Positions 17,599 to 25,939 of a stretch of DNA of 51,830 nt are shown one piece after another. The DNA lies in NCBI RefSeq assembly GCF_001544375.1, contig NZ_BCQJ01000013.1:1-51830 (forward strand), read 5' to 3'. The notes under the pieces were generated by a model. It ran no database searches, was not told the DNA's origin, and saw nothing but the letters and a program-made list of their open reading frames with translations. The number at the start of each line of letters is the position of its first letter. The first letter of the stretch is position 1. A program made the position numbers and the translations under genes. This DNA comes from Enterococcus canis NBRC 100695. Its GTDB lineage: Bacteria; Bacillota; Bacilli; Lactobacillales; Enterococcaceae.

Positions 17599-18490
17599 CT
17601 CAATAAAAGAATAAGATATATAGATAATATAGACGATATATTCATAGATATTTATATATATTAATTAACTGTTGTTCCCTATTTATACGTATCATTATAC
17701 GCGTTAAAAACACGTGTACCAAATTGCAAATCAAAACTAACATCGAAAAGGTTTAACACTCAAAAATTGACAATTAGGCGCGCCTCTCTAGATTTGATGC
17801 TTACATTCATGAACACTGCCTCCTAGAGTTGGACTGCCACCATCTTTTCACTTTTCTATGCTACAAGTATACAAAAAGACCGACTAGTATACCATTCTTC
17901 TTTTTATGTATAAGATATAAGTTGCAACGGAAAAACTGAGGAGTGTGCATCGATTAAACTAGAGGACAGTTTTGTTTGATTCCTCCATCTTTCGCGATAC
18001 TATTATAACACATGATTTCGATAAAAAAGTATACGTTAATTCTTTTCCCTACTTTTTTAGTCAATAAAACCACACCATGCTTATTCCTCTACATTGCCTT
18101 TTACGGTTCGCAATGTTGACTTCTAAGCGATAACGCTACTAAATCACGTAAAAAGGCGTCTCTGTTCATTTCCACGTGAATACATTCCAATATACCATCT
18201 TCAGTTTTGTTTACGCGGCCACACCTCACGTGCGGGGAAGGTCACTTAAAATCGGAGATTTAATGTCACTCTGGCTGCTTTATCTGCTGTCCGTTCCCAT
18301 TTGCAATATTATGTTAACTAACACTTTTTGATTTGATATCATATTCTGGAAAAAAGAACATCATGATAAACTTCTTTTCTTGGTTGAAAAATTAAACACT
18401 TTTTATCTGCTTGAGCAACCTTTTTCGTACATACGCTTTTTTCAGTGCCGTTTTCAATCATTTTTTAGGTTAAACAACGTTTCTACTTTT
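17599..18490. other. Long non-coding stretch, little recognised
   Basis: AT-rich with no convincing gene. A minus-strand frame at about 18097-18165 reads MNRDAFLRDLVALSLRSQHC and stop, possibly the end of a lost plasmid gene. The palindrome GGCGCGCC occurs at 17778-17785. I searched for a par/fst type I antisense toxin locus and did not find its peptide. Confidence 0.4.
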
Positions 18491-18706
18491 TCACTTTTGA
18501 TTTTCTTTCTCCCATACTTCTTTTTCTACCTTCACTACGGCAAGCTTATCCTTATTATATTGAAACAACGCAATAGCCAATTTCTGCTTTCCGGTAATTT
18601 TTTTGAAATACTTATTTCTCTCAAAGTATTGATATACATTTTGAGAATGCCGACTCAACTTTATGTAGTCCCCATCATGCAATTCTACATTATTTATGTC
18701 ACGCAT
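18491..18706 (-). CDS. Small plasmid-type protein, unknown (71 aa)
   Basis: Starts MRDINNVELHDGDYIKLSRH at 18706, preceded by GGGGAGGAG. The frame extends to 18724 but the inner ATG has the better spacing. The first half looks like a small beta fold (ELHDGDYIKL); the end is charged (KVEKEVWEKENQK). It follows a 29-residue membrane peptide gene by about 57 bases, probably as one transcript. Family not recognised. Confidence 0.55.
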   Translation of the reverse strand: MRDINNVELHDGDYIKLSRHSQNVYQYFERNKYFKKITGKQKLAIALFQYNKDKLAVVKVEKEVWEKENQK

Positions 18707-18762
18707 TCTTCTGCTCCTCCCCACTGTCCTGTTGTCATGCTGATATTCACTAATTGTATCCT

Positions 18763-18852
18763 CTAGTCTCTAGCCGAACTTTGACCTAGTAAATAACTTA
18801 ACAATAGTGTCATGGTGAAAAACAGCGCTCCTACAATTATTTTGAGTATCAT
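18763..18852 (-). CDS. 29-residue membrane peptide
   Basis: ATG at 18852 with AAGAGGAGAG upstream. It encodes MILKIIVGALFFTMTLLLSY then LLGQSSARD: a single membrane helix. It lies directly before the 71-residue gene. It could be a leader peptide, a small toxin or a membrane anchor; nothing decides. Confidence 0.5.
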   Translation of the reverse strand: MILKIIVGALFFTMTLLLSYLLGQSSARD

Positions 18853-18984
18853 TATAAACTCTCCTCTTAAACAAAGGCCGCGGGTTCTTCATTGATTGTT
18901 GAGTAACGGATTAGATTACACTGATTTTCTGGATTCCCAAAACATTATACCATGAGACAAATAATTATGCTATGTCCCCCCTTG

Positions 18985-19291
18985 TATATTAGAGTTAGGG
19001 TTTTAACCTTCTGGTTTTGATTGGATAACCCTATGAACCATCGTTATTTTAATTTGGTATTAACTCATTTCTTTTGAGATAATATATTTATTGGATTGAG
19101 AGGCTAAGCCGTTCTCCCCTTGGGTCATTGAACCCGCACTCGAGAGACTGGCTCCTCTCTCTGATAATTGGATTGCGTATGAGTTAGATGTTGAAAGTCC
19201 TTACTTTACTCCGTATCTCGTACAAGGTAGTGACGCTTTTCAGTTGAGTGGATTTCAATCCAAAATTCTTTTTTTGAAAGGTCAGATATAC
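18985..19291 (+). ncRNA. Candidate IS110 bridge RNA region
   Basis: The 300-base non-coding left end of an IS110-family element, directly before its transposase. Two stem-loops stand out: TAGGGTT (18996-19002) with AACCCTA (19027-19033), and GAGAGGCTAAGCC (19098-19110) with GGCTCCTCTC (19150-19159) enclosing an inner GGGT/ACCC hairpin. IS110-group elements (IS621 is the studied case) encode in this position a bridge RNA whose internal loops pair with donor and target DNA. Exact RNA ends and guide bases are not determined. Confidence 0.55.
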
Positions 19292-20478
19292 ATGTACTTT
19301 TTGGGCATTGATATCGGTAAACGCACTCACGTTGCTTCTATCATGAACGAGGAAGGAAAGGTATTACTAAAAGGTTTTTCATTTCCTAACACCACTGAAG
19401 GAGCAGAGTCATTAATTGAGCGAATGGTCGACTATTCCGGAGCACCCAGTGACTTTGTTATAGGGATGGAAGCCACGGGGCACTATTGGCTGTCCATCTT
19501 TTCATACCTTCACGAATCAGATTATTTGATTCACGTTGTGAATCCCCTTCAAACAGACGGATGGCGTAAAGGTACAGAAATACGGAAACGAAAAAACGAT
19601 ATTATTGATTCTGTTTTGATTGCTGACTTAATGCGCTATGCTCATTTGTCGAAACGGTCTTATCTGATGAAAATGTTTTTTCTTTGAAACAACTTTCTCG
19701 TTACCGAACTTATTTAGTAGGTACAGCGAGCGACTTCAAAAGAAAAATTATAGCCGTATTGGATCAAGTCTTTCCAGAATACGCGGCGATTTTTACCAAG
19801 CAGAGCGGTTTCGGAAAAGCTTCTAAAGAGTTATTGCTGGCGTTTAGTGCCCCGATTGACTTAGAAAACATTTCCTCAGAAACTTTGGCCCAATACTTAG
19901 CTGAGTTAAGCTGGAACCGAATCAAGGCAGAAAAAGCGGACCAATTGAAGCAAGCAGCTTCTAACTCCTTTGGAGTAAAATTTGCTCAAGAAGCGTTCAC
20001 CTTCCAACTACGTTCAATGATTGAACAATTAAAATTCATTGAAAGCCAAATAAAGGAAACGGAAAGAGAATTCAAGCACATAATGGACACTTTAAATTCT
20101 GTTATTCTCACAATTCCTGGAATTGGTCCTATAAACGGTGCGACTATTCTTGGTGAGATCGGAGATATTCAAAAATTTTCTAACCCGAAAAAACTCGTTG
20201 CTTACGCTGGGATAGACGCTTCCGTGACACAATCAGGGCAATATGAGGCAACGCATAATGTTATGAGTAAACAAGGGTCTCCATATTTGCGAAAAGCCTT
20301 GTTTTCGGCGGCTTTAGTAGCTTCTCAATGTGATCCTGTTTTTAGTGCGTTTTACCAGAAAAAAGTTTCCGAAGGAAAACATCATCTAACTGCCTTAGGT
20401 GCGGTTTCTCGTAAGCTTTGTTACGTGATTCATGCTATTTTGACTAAAAACGAGCCTTATATAATTGATTCTGATTAG
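19292..20478 (+). pseudogene. IS110-family transposase (DEDD), one frameshift
   Basis: Begins MYFLGIDIGKRTHVASIMNE (start 19292 with GAAAGG upstream; Asp of GIDIGK is the first DEDD residue). VIGMEATGHYW and NPLQTDGWRKGTEIRKRKND follow, and IADLMRYAHLS to about 19660. The frame then breaks, and the rest (ENVFSLKQLSRYRTYLVGTA onward) is in another frame. It ends with the Transposase_20 domain TIPGIGPINGATILGEIGDI, YAGIDASVTQSGQ and a KQGSPYLRKAL motif with the nucleophile Ser. The single break near 19655-19665 would stop the enzyme unless bypassed. Confidence 0.9.
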
Positions 20479-20824
20479 CTATTGAACATTCAAAAAAACT
20501 AATGGTAAGAAGCTTATTTGTTGTACCCTTTTTTCGGAATTATCTGTTATAAAATATTTTTTGATTTGGCTAATTTTTACTTGACTCTATATAGTTAGTC
20601 TCTCTAGAATTAATTTTCTAGTACTTCTTTGTGTTCTTTTGTGACATCCTCTAGATCGTCTTCCGCAAATTCTCCGCTTTCTTCATAAACATCCCGAACA
20701 TTCCCTGTCGTTACATGTGATACATAGAGCCTCAATGATGGTTCCCACGATGCCTATACCACATTTATATCGCTCTTTTTTTGCTAAATATAGATTAAAC
20801 TTTTTTGAAAAACTAGAATAAGGG
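20479..20824 (-). pseudogene. IS110 right end, then a fragment of an unknown plasmid gene
   Basis: At about 20608-20745 the minus strand reads LRLYVSHVTTGNVRDVYEES then GEFAEDDLEDVTKEHKEVLE and stop, an acidic C-terminal tail of an unidentified protein. No start remains. Confidence 0.35.
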
Positions 20825-21110
20825 TAGTGTCAATAATTTTGTGTAAATAGATATTCTAATAGCTAGTTAACTGGTTTATTCAAACAAGCATGGATTCTAG
20901 TGTATCTTGGTCTTGCGAAAAGCCGCAATGACACCAGTCATCATATTTAGTGTTGTATTCTAAAAATTGTGTAACAAGAAAACGATCCAAAGATTCCTTG
21001 TTTGAAAATTGTTTTTTCTTGATGGTTCGTTTCAAATGTTTATTGAATCCTTCAATTAAATTTGTTGAGTAAATGCTGCATCGAATACTTGACGGAAACT
21101 CTAAAAACGT
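20825..21110 (-). pseudogene. IS256-family transposase C-terminal fragment with end repeat
   Basis: Minus strand TFLEFPSSIRCSIYSTNLIE, then GFNKHLKRTIKKKQFSNKES and LDRFLVTQFLEYN: the end of a mutator/IS256 transposase, including the catalytic-region Glu in the NLIEGFN motif. Downstream (20822-20847) GGGTAGTGTCAATAATTTTG followed by TGTAAA looks like an IS256-type terminal repeat. The fragment ends exactly where the inverted topB half begins, so this element probably took part in the inversion. Confidence 0.8.
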
Positions 21111-21119
21111 CAGTAGATT

Positions 21120-21795
21120 TTCTTGTTCTTTTAACCGCTATGAAAACCGCTAATAAAACGGTTGATGATGAAGAAGCAATCAAAATTTTACAAGAAGTTG
21201 AGGGAATCGGAACAGAAGCGACAAGAGCAAGCATTATTGAAGCCTTGAAACAAAAAGAACATATCCAAGTTATTAAAAATAAACTCGTGGTAACTGAAAA
21301 AGGGAAATTATTGTGCCAGGCAGTCGAAGCACAGCATTTATTGACAAGTGCTGAAATGACAGCTAAATGGGAAAGCTATCTAAAAAAGATCGGACAAAAG
21401 CAAGGATCACAAGACATGTTTCTCAATAATATCAAAAAAATCATTGTTCACTTGCTTGATACGGTGTCAGGTGATATTGAAAAAGTGAACTTTAAAGCGT
21501 ATGAAGAACAAAAAAACAAGTAGAAGAAAAGAGTATTGTAGGAACGTGTCCGAAATGTGGTGGGAATATCGTCTTAAAAAAATCGTTTTATGGATGTTCT
21601 AATTATCCTGAATGCAAGTTCACATTGACTGATAATTTCCGAAAAAAGAAGTTAACTAAAACAAATGTTAAAGACTTGTTGCAAGGAAAAGAAACCTTGG
21701 TCAAAAGGATCAAAACAAAAGAAAAGAAAACCTACAATGCAATAGTAAAATTAGGCGAAAAAGGTTACCTTGATTTCATTTCGTTTGCAAAGTAA
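21120..21795 (+). pseudogene. topB: topB C-terminal half, separated by inversion
   Basis: Begins in mid-gene at LLTAMKTANKTVDDEEA and continues through EVEGIGTEATRASIIEALKQ, then a frameshift near 21525, VGTCPKCGGNIVLKKSFYGC (the zinc-ribbon topoisomerase tail) and GEKGYLDFISFAK, with TAA at 21793. It exactly continues the N-terminal half that ends at about 26683 with AFTEGTLL. Both lie at opposite ends of one segment and on opposite strands. No start or ribosome site is present. Confidence 0.9.
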
Positions 21796-21806
21796 AGAAA
21801 ATTTCC

Positions 21807-21866
21807 GCACAAAAAACGAGGAGAAAGTCTCAGAAACAACTGCCTTTCTCCTCGCTTTTTGTGCGG
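21807..21866. terminator. Strong terminator after topB end
   Basis: CCGCACAAAAAACGAGGAGAAAG pairs with CTTTCTCCTCGCTTTTTGTGCGG, about 22 bp with one bulge, symmetrical enough to work in both directions. It separates the topB remnant from the small minus-strand genes. Confidence 0.75.
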
Positions 21867-21907
21867 CTTCATCAGTCTGTTCGATGACAGGAGCAGGGGC
21901 TACAAAC

Positions 21908-22015
21908 TTAGTTTGGTTTTTTAGTCTTTGTTTTACTTTCTAGCCACTTACCGCGTTCAACAATTCCCCATGTGCCAAACCCAATTAGCAAAATAGCAAA
22001 AATTAATTTTAGCAT
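21908..22015 (-). CDS. 35-residue membrane peptide
   Basis: ATG 22015, with AAGGAG ten bases upstream. MLKLIFAILLIGFGTWGIVE is a membrane helix, followed by a basic tail (RGKWLESKTKTKKPN). It lies 29 bp after another small membrane protein gene, likely the same transcript. Unknown role. Confidence 0.55.
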   Translation of the reverse strand: MLKLIFAILLIGFGTWGIVERGKWLESKTKTKKPN

Positions 22016-22043
22016 AAGTACCAACTCCTTTATATTAACCTTG

Positions 22044-22256
22044 TTAAAAGTTAAATCCAAGAAATATCGTAAAAAGTAGCCCATAGAGACTTGCTAAAAT
22101 GCCAATTACTCCAAATATTCCCATAAATAAACTGCCTAATCTACTAGTCGTTTTGACCTTGAAACTCACGACAATTAATGCCACGCTAGCAATTAAAAAT
22201 ATAATTATTAGGACTAAAATAGATGCGCGCTCTTGAATAGCGTTTCCCAATTCCAA
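22044..22256 (-). CDS. Small two-helix membrane protein (70 aa)
   Basis: TTG start at 22256 with AGAGGTG upstream. Two helices (about 12-32 and 44-66) separated by VKTTSRLG. The promoter region is shared back to back with the delta operon (omega heptads at 22348), so omega could also influence it. Family not recognised. Confidence 0.55.
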   Translation of the reverse strand: MELGNAIQERASILVLIIIFLIASVALIVVSFKVKTTSRLGSLFMGIFGVIGILASLYGLLFTIFLGFNF

Positions 22257-22347
22257 TAGTTAGTCACCTCTTTCAAATTTAATACCGTACCAGCTGTTTG
22301 AATGACTACTATAATTATACCATGTTAAGAGTAGTTATATATTTTAT

Positions 22348-22375
22348 AGTCACAAATCACAAGTGATTTGTGATG
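22348..22375. promoter_or_regulatory. Omega operator, four heptads, in the delta promoter
   Basis: Four adjoining 7-mers AGTCACA, AATCACA, AGTGATT, TGTGATG in the order two direct, two inverted. Omega (pSM19035) binds consecutive WATCACW heptads. TATACT at 22377-22382 is a -10 for the delta gene. The same arrangement occurs at 23681. Confidence 0.85.
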
Positions 22376-22416
22376 CTATACTATACATATAAAAAAGCAA
22401 TGAACGGAGCGTAATT

Positions 22417-23275
22417 ATGGATCAAGAAGAAATCAAGATACTAGAAGAATTGAGAACCATCTTAAACACCAAAAACGAAGCAATTGTTATCCTAAACAAT
22501 TATTTTAAAGGCGGTGTTGGAAAGTCCAATTGTCTACGATGTTTGCTTACCTAGCCGATAAATTGAATCTGAAAGTTTTGATGATTGATAAGGACTTACA
22601 AGCAACATTAACAAAAGACCTAGCAAAAACATTTTCTGTTAGTGAACCAAGAATCAATTTTTATGAAGGTTTGAAAAATGGAAATCTAACTTCTTCTATT
22701 GTTCATTTGACCGAAAACCTGGACTTGATACCAGGCACATTTGATCTCATGTTGCTGCCTAAACTCACGCGATCTTGGACGTTTGAACGGGAAAGTATCT
22801 TACTTGCTACCTTGTTAGAACCTTTAAAAAGTGAGTATGATCTCATTATTATTGATACTGTCCCAACGCCAAGCGTTTATACAAATAATGCTATTGTTGC
22901 AAGTGATTACGTGATGATCCCTTTACAGGCAGAGGAGAAGAAAGCACAAACAACATTCAAAACTATATTTCTTATTTGATTGACTTACAGGAGCAATTTA
23001 ACCCTGGGCTAGATATGATTGGTTTTGTTCCCTATTTAGTTGATACAGACAGCGCCACGATAAAATCCAACCTGGAAGAACTGTATAAGGAACATAAAGA
23101 GGATAACTTGGTTTTCCAAAATATCATTAAACGAAGTAATAAAGTAAGTACCTGGTCGAAGAACGGAATTACAGAGAATAGAGGCTATGATAAAAAAATA
23201 TTGTCTATGTACGAGAGGGTATTTTTTGAAATGCTTGAGCGGATCATTCAATTAGAAAATGAGAAAGCTAGCTAA
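22417..23275 (+). pseudogene. Delta (ParA-type) partition ATPase, two frameshifts
   Basis: Matches the pSM19035 delta ATPase: ILNNYFKGGVGKS with the deviant Walker A (start ATG 22417), STMFAYLADKLNLKVLMIDK, DLQATLTKDLAKTF, DLMLLPKLTRSWTFE, LIIIDTVPTPSVYTNNAIVA. A one-base loss after GGVGKS (AAGTCCAATTG) breaks the frame. A two-base insertion near 22936 breaks it again (AEEKKAQ instead of AEE-STNNIQ). The rest reads normally to the end (ERIIQLENEKAS). Delta with omega segregates Inc18 plasmids. Here that function should be lost. Confidence 0.88.
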
Positions 23276-23290
23276 TAGGAGGATAAAAAA

Positions 23291-23673
23291 ATGGATGAAC
23301 TATTTTTATCACAACAACAAGAAGATCATTTTTTCAACTGGTACAGGAACTAGATTTTAAGATCATAAAAGACCCTTACTGGCGTTCCCTGATGTATATT
23401 GTTTCAGGGAATGAAACACTTTTTGCAAATAGACATTCTTTGATTAATTATAAGGAACGTGAAATAAATTCGGAAGTATGGTTTACTGGTTCGTTTTCTG
23501 GAGGAGAGCAGAGATTACTACAACTAGCCTTTAACTTATTTACAAATTTGCCATACTATTTAACTGAAGGAGATCAAAAAGAATATATCTCACCATTGGA
23601 AATATTTGCAGGGCTTGATGACTATCATTATCGTTTAGCCAAAAATGCACTTGATGTACGACTACGAGTTTAA
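23291..23673 (+). pseudogene. DUF6075-like plasmid gene, one frameshift
   Basis: AGGAGG then ATG 23291: MDELFLSQQQEDHFFN. The frame is lost at a run of six T. The next frame continues FKIIKDPYWRSLMYIVSGNE, WFTGSFSGGEQRLLQLAFNL and SPLEIFAGLDDYHYRLAKNA to stop at 23673. The SGNE--FANRHS and EIFAGLDD patterns resemble DUF6075 proteins of phages and plasmids, whose role is unknown. It lies between delta and omega. Confidence 0.6.
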
Positions 23674-23680
23674 ACTGAAA

Positions 23681-23708
23681 AATCACAAATCACATGTGAT
23701 TTGTGATG
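23681..23708. promoter_or_regulatory. Omega operator, four heptads, in the omega promoter
   Basis: AATCACA, AATCACA, TGTGATT, TGTGATG: a perfect two-and-two arrangement of WATCACW heptads. TATACT at 23715-23720 follows. Omega represses its own promoter in pSM19035. Confidence 0.88.
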
Positions 23709-23748
23709 ATAAACTATACTTAATTAGAAAAGAAAGAAGTGACTTGCC

Positions 23749-23958
23749 ATGGGGAATTTGGGCGCACAAAAAGATAAACGAAATGATACGCCAATCAGTA
23801 CAAAAAAGCCGAATGTCGAAGATAAAACTGTTCGAGTTCGTGGTGATTTGCACCAAATTATCAAAATTGATACCGCACAAAACGGTGGGAATGTAAAAGA
23901 GGTAATGGATCGAGCCTTAGAAGAATATATTCGGAAGTATTTACCAGGGAAATTATAA
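23749..23958 (+). CDS. Omega transcriptional repressor
   Basis: 69 residues, nearly identical in pattern to pSM19035 omega. MGNLGAQKDKRNDTPIS is the flexible N-terminus, DKTVRVRGDLHQIIK the ribbon-helix-helix strand that reads the heptads, and VKEVMDRALEEYIRKYLPGK the C-terminal helices. Omega dimers bind heptad arrays in the promoters of copy-control, delta and omega genes, linking copy number, partition and toxin-antitoxin expression. It appears intact and its own operator (23681) and the delta operator (22348) are intact. Its partners delta, epsilon and zeta are not. Confidence 0.93.
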   Translation: MGNLGAQKDKRNDTPISTKKPNVEDKTVRVRGDLHQIIKIDTAQNGGNVKEVMDRALEEYIRKYLPGKL

Positions 23959-23975
23959 AAGGGGGCGAATCATTA

Positions 23976-24248
23976 ATGGAAATCTCCTATGAAAAAACGT
24001 TTGAAATTGAAATTATCAATGAACTGTCTGCTAGTGTGTATAACCGCGTGTTAAATTATGTTCTAAACCATGAATTAGACACTGACAATACCCAATTATT
24101 AGAGGTCAATCTGTTAAACCAGTTGAAGCTAGCAAAGCGTGTCAATCTGTTTGAATACTCGCTAGATGAATTGTAGGCTGTTCATGACTATTGGCGGTCA
24201 ATGAATCGGTATTCAAAACAAATACTAGCAAAAGAGAAAGTGGCTTAA
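23976..24248 (+). pseudogene. Epsilon antitoxin with premature stop
   Basis: ISYEKTFEIEIINELSASVY and NQLKLAKRVNLFEYSLDEL are epsilon. After 66 residues TAG replaces a CAG (Gln). The same frame then continues AVHDYWRSMNRYSKQILAKE KVA to TAA at 24246, which would give the normal 90 residues. Epsilon blocks zeta by covering its ATP site with an N-terminal helix, which survives. The lost C-terminal third probably destabilises it. A nonsense codon is not a homopolymer artefact. Confidence 0.9.
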
Positions 24249-24249
24249 T

Positions 24250-25114
24250 ATGGCGGATATAGTCAGTTTCACAGAAAAACAGTTTGAGGATCGTTTAAAG
24301 GACAATTTAGAAGAATTGATTCATGGGAAAAAAGCGGTTGAAACACCGGTCGCTTTTTTTACTTGGGGGACAACCAGGATCAGGAAAAACCAGTTTGCGA
24401 TCGGCGATTGCCGAAGAAACACAAGGCAATGTCATTGTCATTGATAATGATACGTTCAAACAACAGCACCCTAATTTTGATGAATTAGTGAAACTCTATG
24501 AAAAAGATGTGGTAAAACATATTACTCCCTATTCTAATCGTATGACAGAAGCGCTTATAAACCGTTTAAGTGATCAAGGATACAATTTAGTGATTGAAGG
24601 CACAGGACGAACAACAGATGTTCCTATTCAAACAGCAACCATGCTTCAATCAAAGGGCTATGAAACAAAAATGTACGTCATGGCAGTACCGAAAATTGAA
24701 TCCTATTTAGGCACAATTGAACGATACGAAACCATGTATGCAGATGATCCAATGACAGCTAGGGCAACATCAAAACAAGCGCATGATATTGTTGTCAAAA
24801 ACTTACCGACCAATTTAGAAACCCTTCATAAAACGGGCTTATTTAGCGATATAAGATTGTATGATCGCAAAGGTACAAAACTCTATTCAAGTATTGAAAC
24901 ACCGGCTATCAGCCCAAAACCCACCTTAGAAAGAGAATTGAATCGTAAGGTGTTAGGGAAAGAAATTCAGCCTACTTTACAGCGGATTGAGGGGAAAATG
25001 GTTCAAAATCAGCACCAGGGCACACCCGAATTTCAAGCGATCCATCAAAAATTGGAAAGTTTACAGCTACCTCCCCCGCCATCGTCTAATACACCTAAGA
25101 TACCAGGTCTTTGA
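24250..25114 (+). pseudogene. Zeta toxin (UNAG kinase), N-terminal frameshift
   Basis: Starts MADIVSFTEKQFEDRLKDNL, typical zeta. After VETPVAF a run of eight T shifts the frame. The rest reads [20 protein letters not shown] (Walker A), [19 protein letters not shown] (Asp of the active site), [15 protein letters not shown] and ends [11 protein letters not shown]. Zeta phosphorylates UDP-N-acetylglucosamine and poisons wall synthesis. An internal start at 24323 could give the kinase part with an altered N-terminus ([10 protein letters not shown]), so loss of activity is likely but not certain. Broken together with epsilon. Confidence 0.88.
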
Positions 25115-25129
25115 AACGGAGATGAATTT

Positions 25130-25351
25130 ATGAAAAATGTAAAAACAGCTGCCATAGTCGCATTTATAGTCGCATTTTTTTATGTGTTAATCACTTTTTT
25201 ACTAGATATTTTTAATTGGGAAGTGGCTCTTTTTGACATTCCTTTTGTCCATCTATTTACTGGTTATGTCATCAATTTTTTAGCCTATTTATTGGGTGCT
25301 TACCTAGTACATGCACTTTTCAAAATAATTCATCGTAAAAAAGTTGGATAG
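25130..25351 (+). CDS. Small membrane protein (73 aa) after zeta
   Basis: ATG 25130 with GGAGATG upstream. Two membrane helices (about 6-27 and 41-66), ending in HRKKVG. It starts 15 bases after zeta ends, so it is probably on the omega transcript. Unknown function. Confidence 0.65.
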   Translation: MKNVKTAAIVAFIVAFFYVLITFLLDIFNWEVALFDIPFVHLFTGYVINFLAYLLGAYLVHALFKIIHRKKVG

Positions 25352-25464
25352 ACATCACTTTCACTCAATAAGTTGTATGTCGCTATTTAAGATAGTATAA
25401 TTAAGAAAAATACAGATAAAAGATAGTAGTGTCGGAACCGGTTTCAATCATTTTAGGAGGGAAT

Positions 25465-25911
25465 ATGATGAAAAAGAAGAGAACTGCTGTTCTGTTAGGA
25501 TTGTCTTTGATATTTTTGGTTTTGTTAGGTGCATGTAACAAAAATGAGCTAGATACTGTAAAAAGTGACGAAATAGATAAAATTGAGGTAACCATTGCTA
25601 ACGAGAAATCCACAAATGAGCAAGAACGTACGGCTACCGTTAATGATTTACAAGAACAAGAAAGAATCATAACAGATTTAAATGCTGTAATTAGCAACGA
25701 AAAACTTAACGTTATAGATACTAATAAGGTTACTCCTAATAGGCATTACACTATCGAAATGTATAAAGACAATAAGGTTATAAAAAAATATACCATTTCT
25801 AAAAATACTTTAACAGAAGGAATTGATTCCGATAAAAAATATGACGTACCCAAAAAAGATACTGATAAATTGAATAATTTAAAAAATCACTTAGACAAAA
25901 TAGCCAAATAA
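25465..25911 (+). CDS. DUF5301-like lipoprotein (148 aa)
   Basis: Start taken at ATG 25465 because AGGAGGG ends three bases before it; the frame to 25429 is less likely. Signal peptide with lipobox LLGAC (Cys about 24). The mature part has EIDKIEVTIANE, RTATVNDLQEQERIITDLNA, TPNRHYTIEMYKDNKVIKKY and YDVPKKDTDKLNNL, the layout of DUF5301 proteins of Firmicutes. Function unknown. Own promoter likely (TATAAT around 25395). Confidence 0.75.
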   Translation: MMKKKRTAVLLGLSLIFLVLLGACNKNELDTVKSDEIDKIEVTIANEKSTNEQERTATVNDLQEQERIITDLNAVISNEKLNVIDTNKVTPNRHYTIEMYKDNKVIKKYTISKNTLTEGIDSDKKYDVPKKDTDKLNNLKNHLDKIAK

Positions 25912-25939
25912 AAGGGAGGAGCATAGCTCCTCCTTTTTA
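25911..25939. terminator. Bidirectional terminator
   Basis: GGAGGAGC (25915-25922) and GCTCCTCC (25926-25933) with A and T runs on the two sides. It serves both the lipoprotein gene and the converging gene at 25940. Confidence 0.85.

Noticed and set aside
17599..18100. Type I par/fst antisense toxin locus
   Set aside because: The Fst peptide pattern is absent in all frames examined and no convergent promoter pair was recognised.
18380..18766. 128-residue plus-strand ORF
   Set aside because: Hydrophobic shadow over the minus-strand genes at 18491 and 18763; no ribosome site.
23645..23896. 83-residue plus-strand ORF spanning the omega operator
   Set aside because: It runs through the operator and the omega gene in another frame, with no ribosome site.
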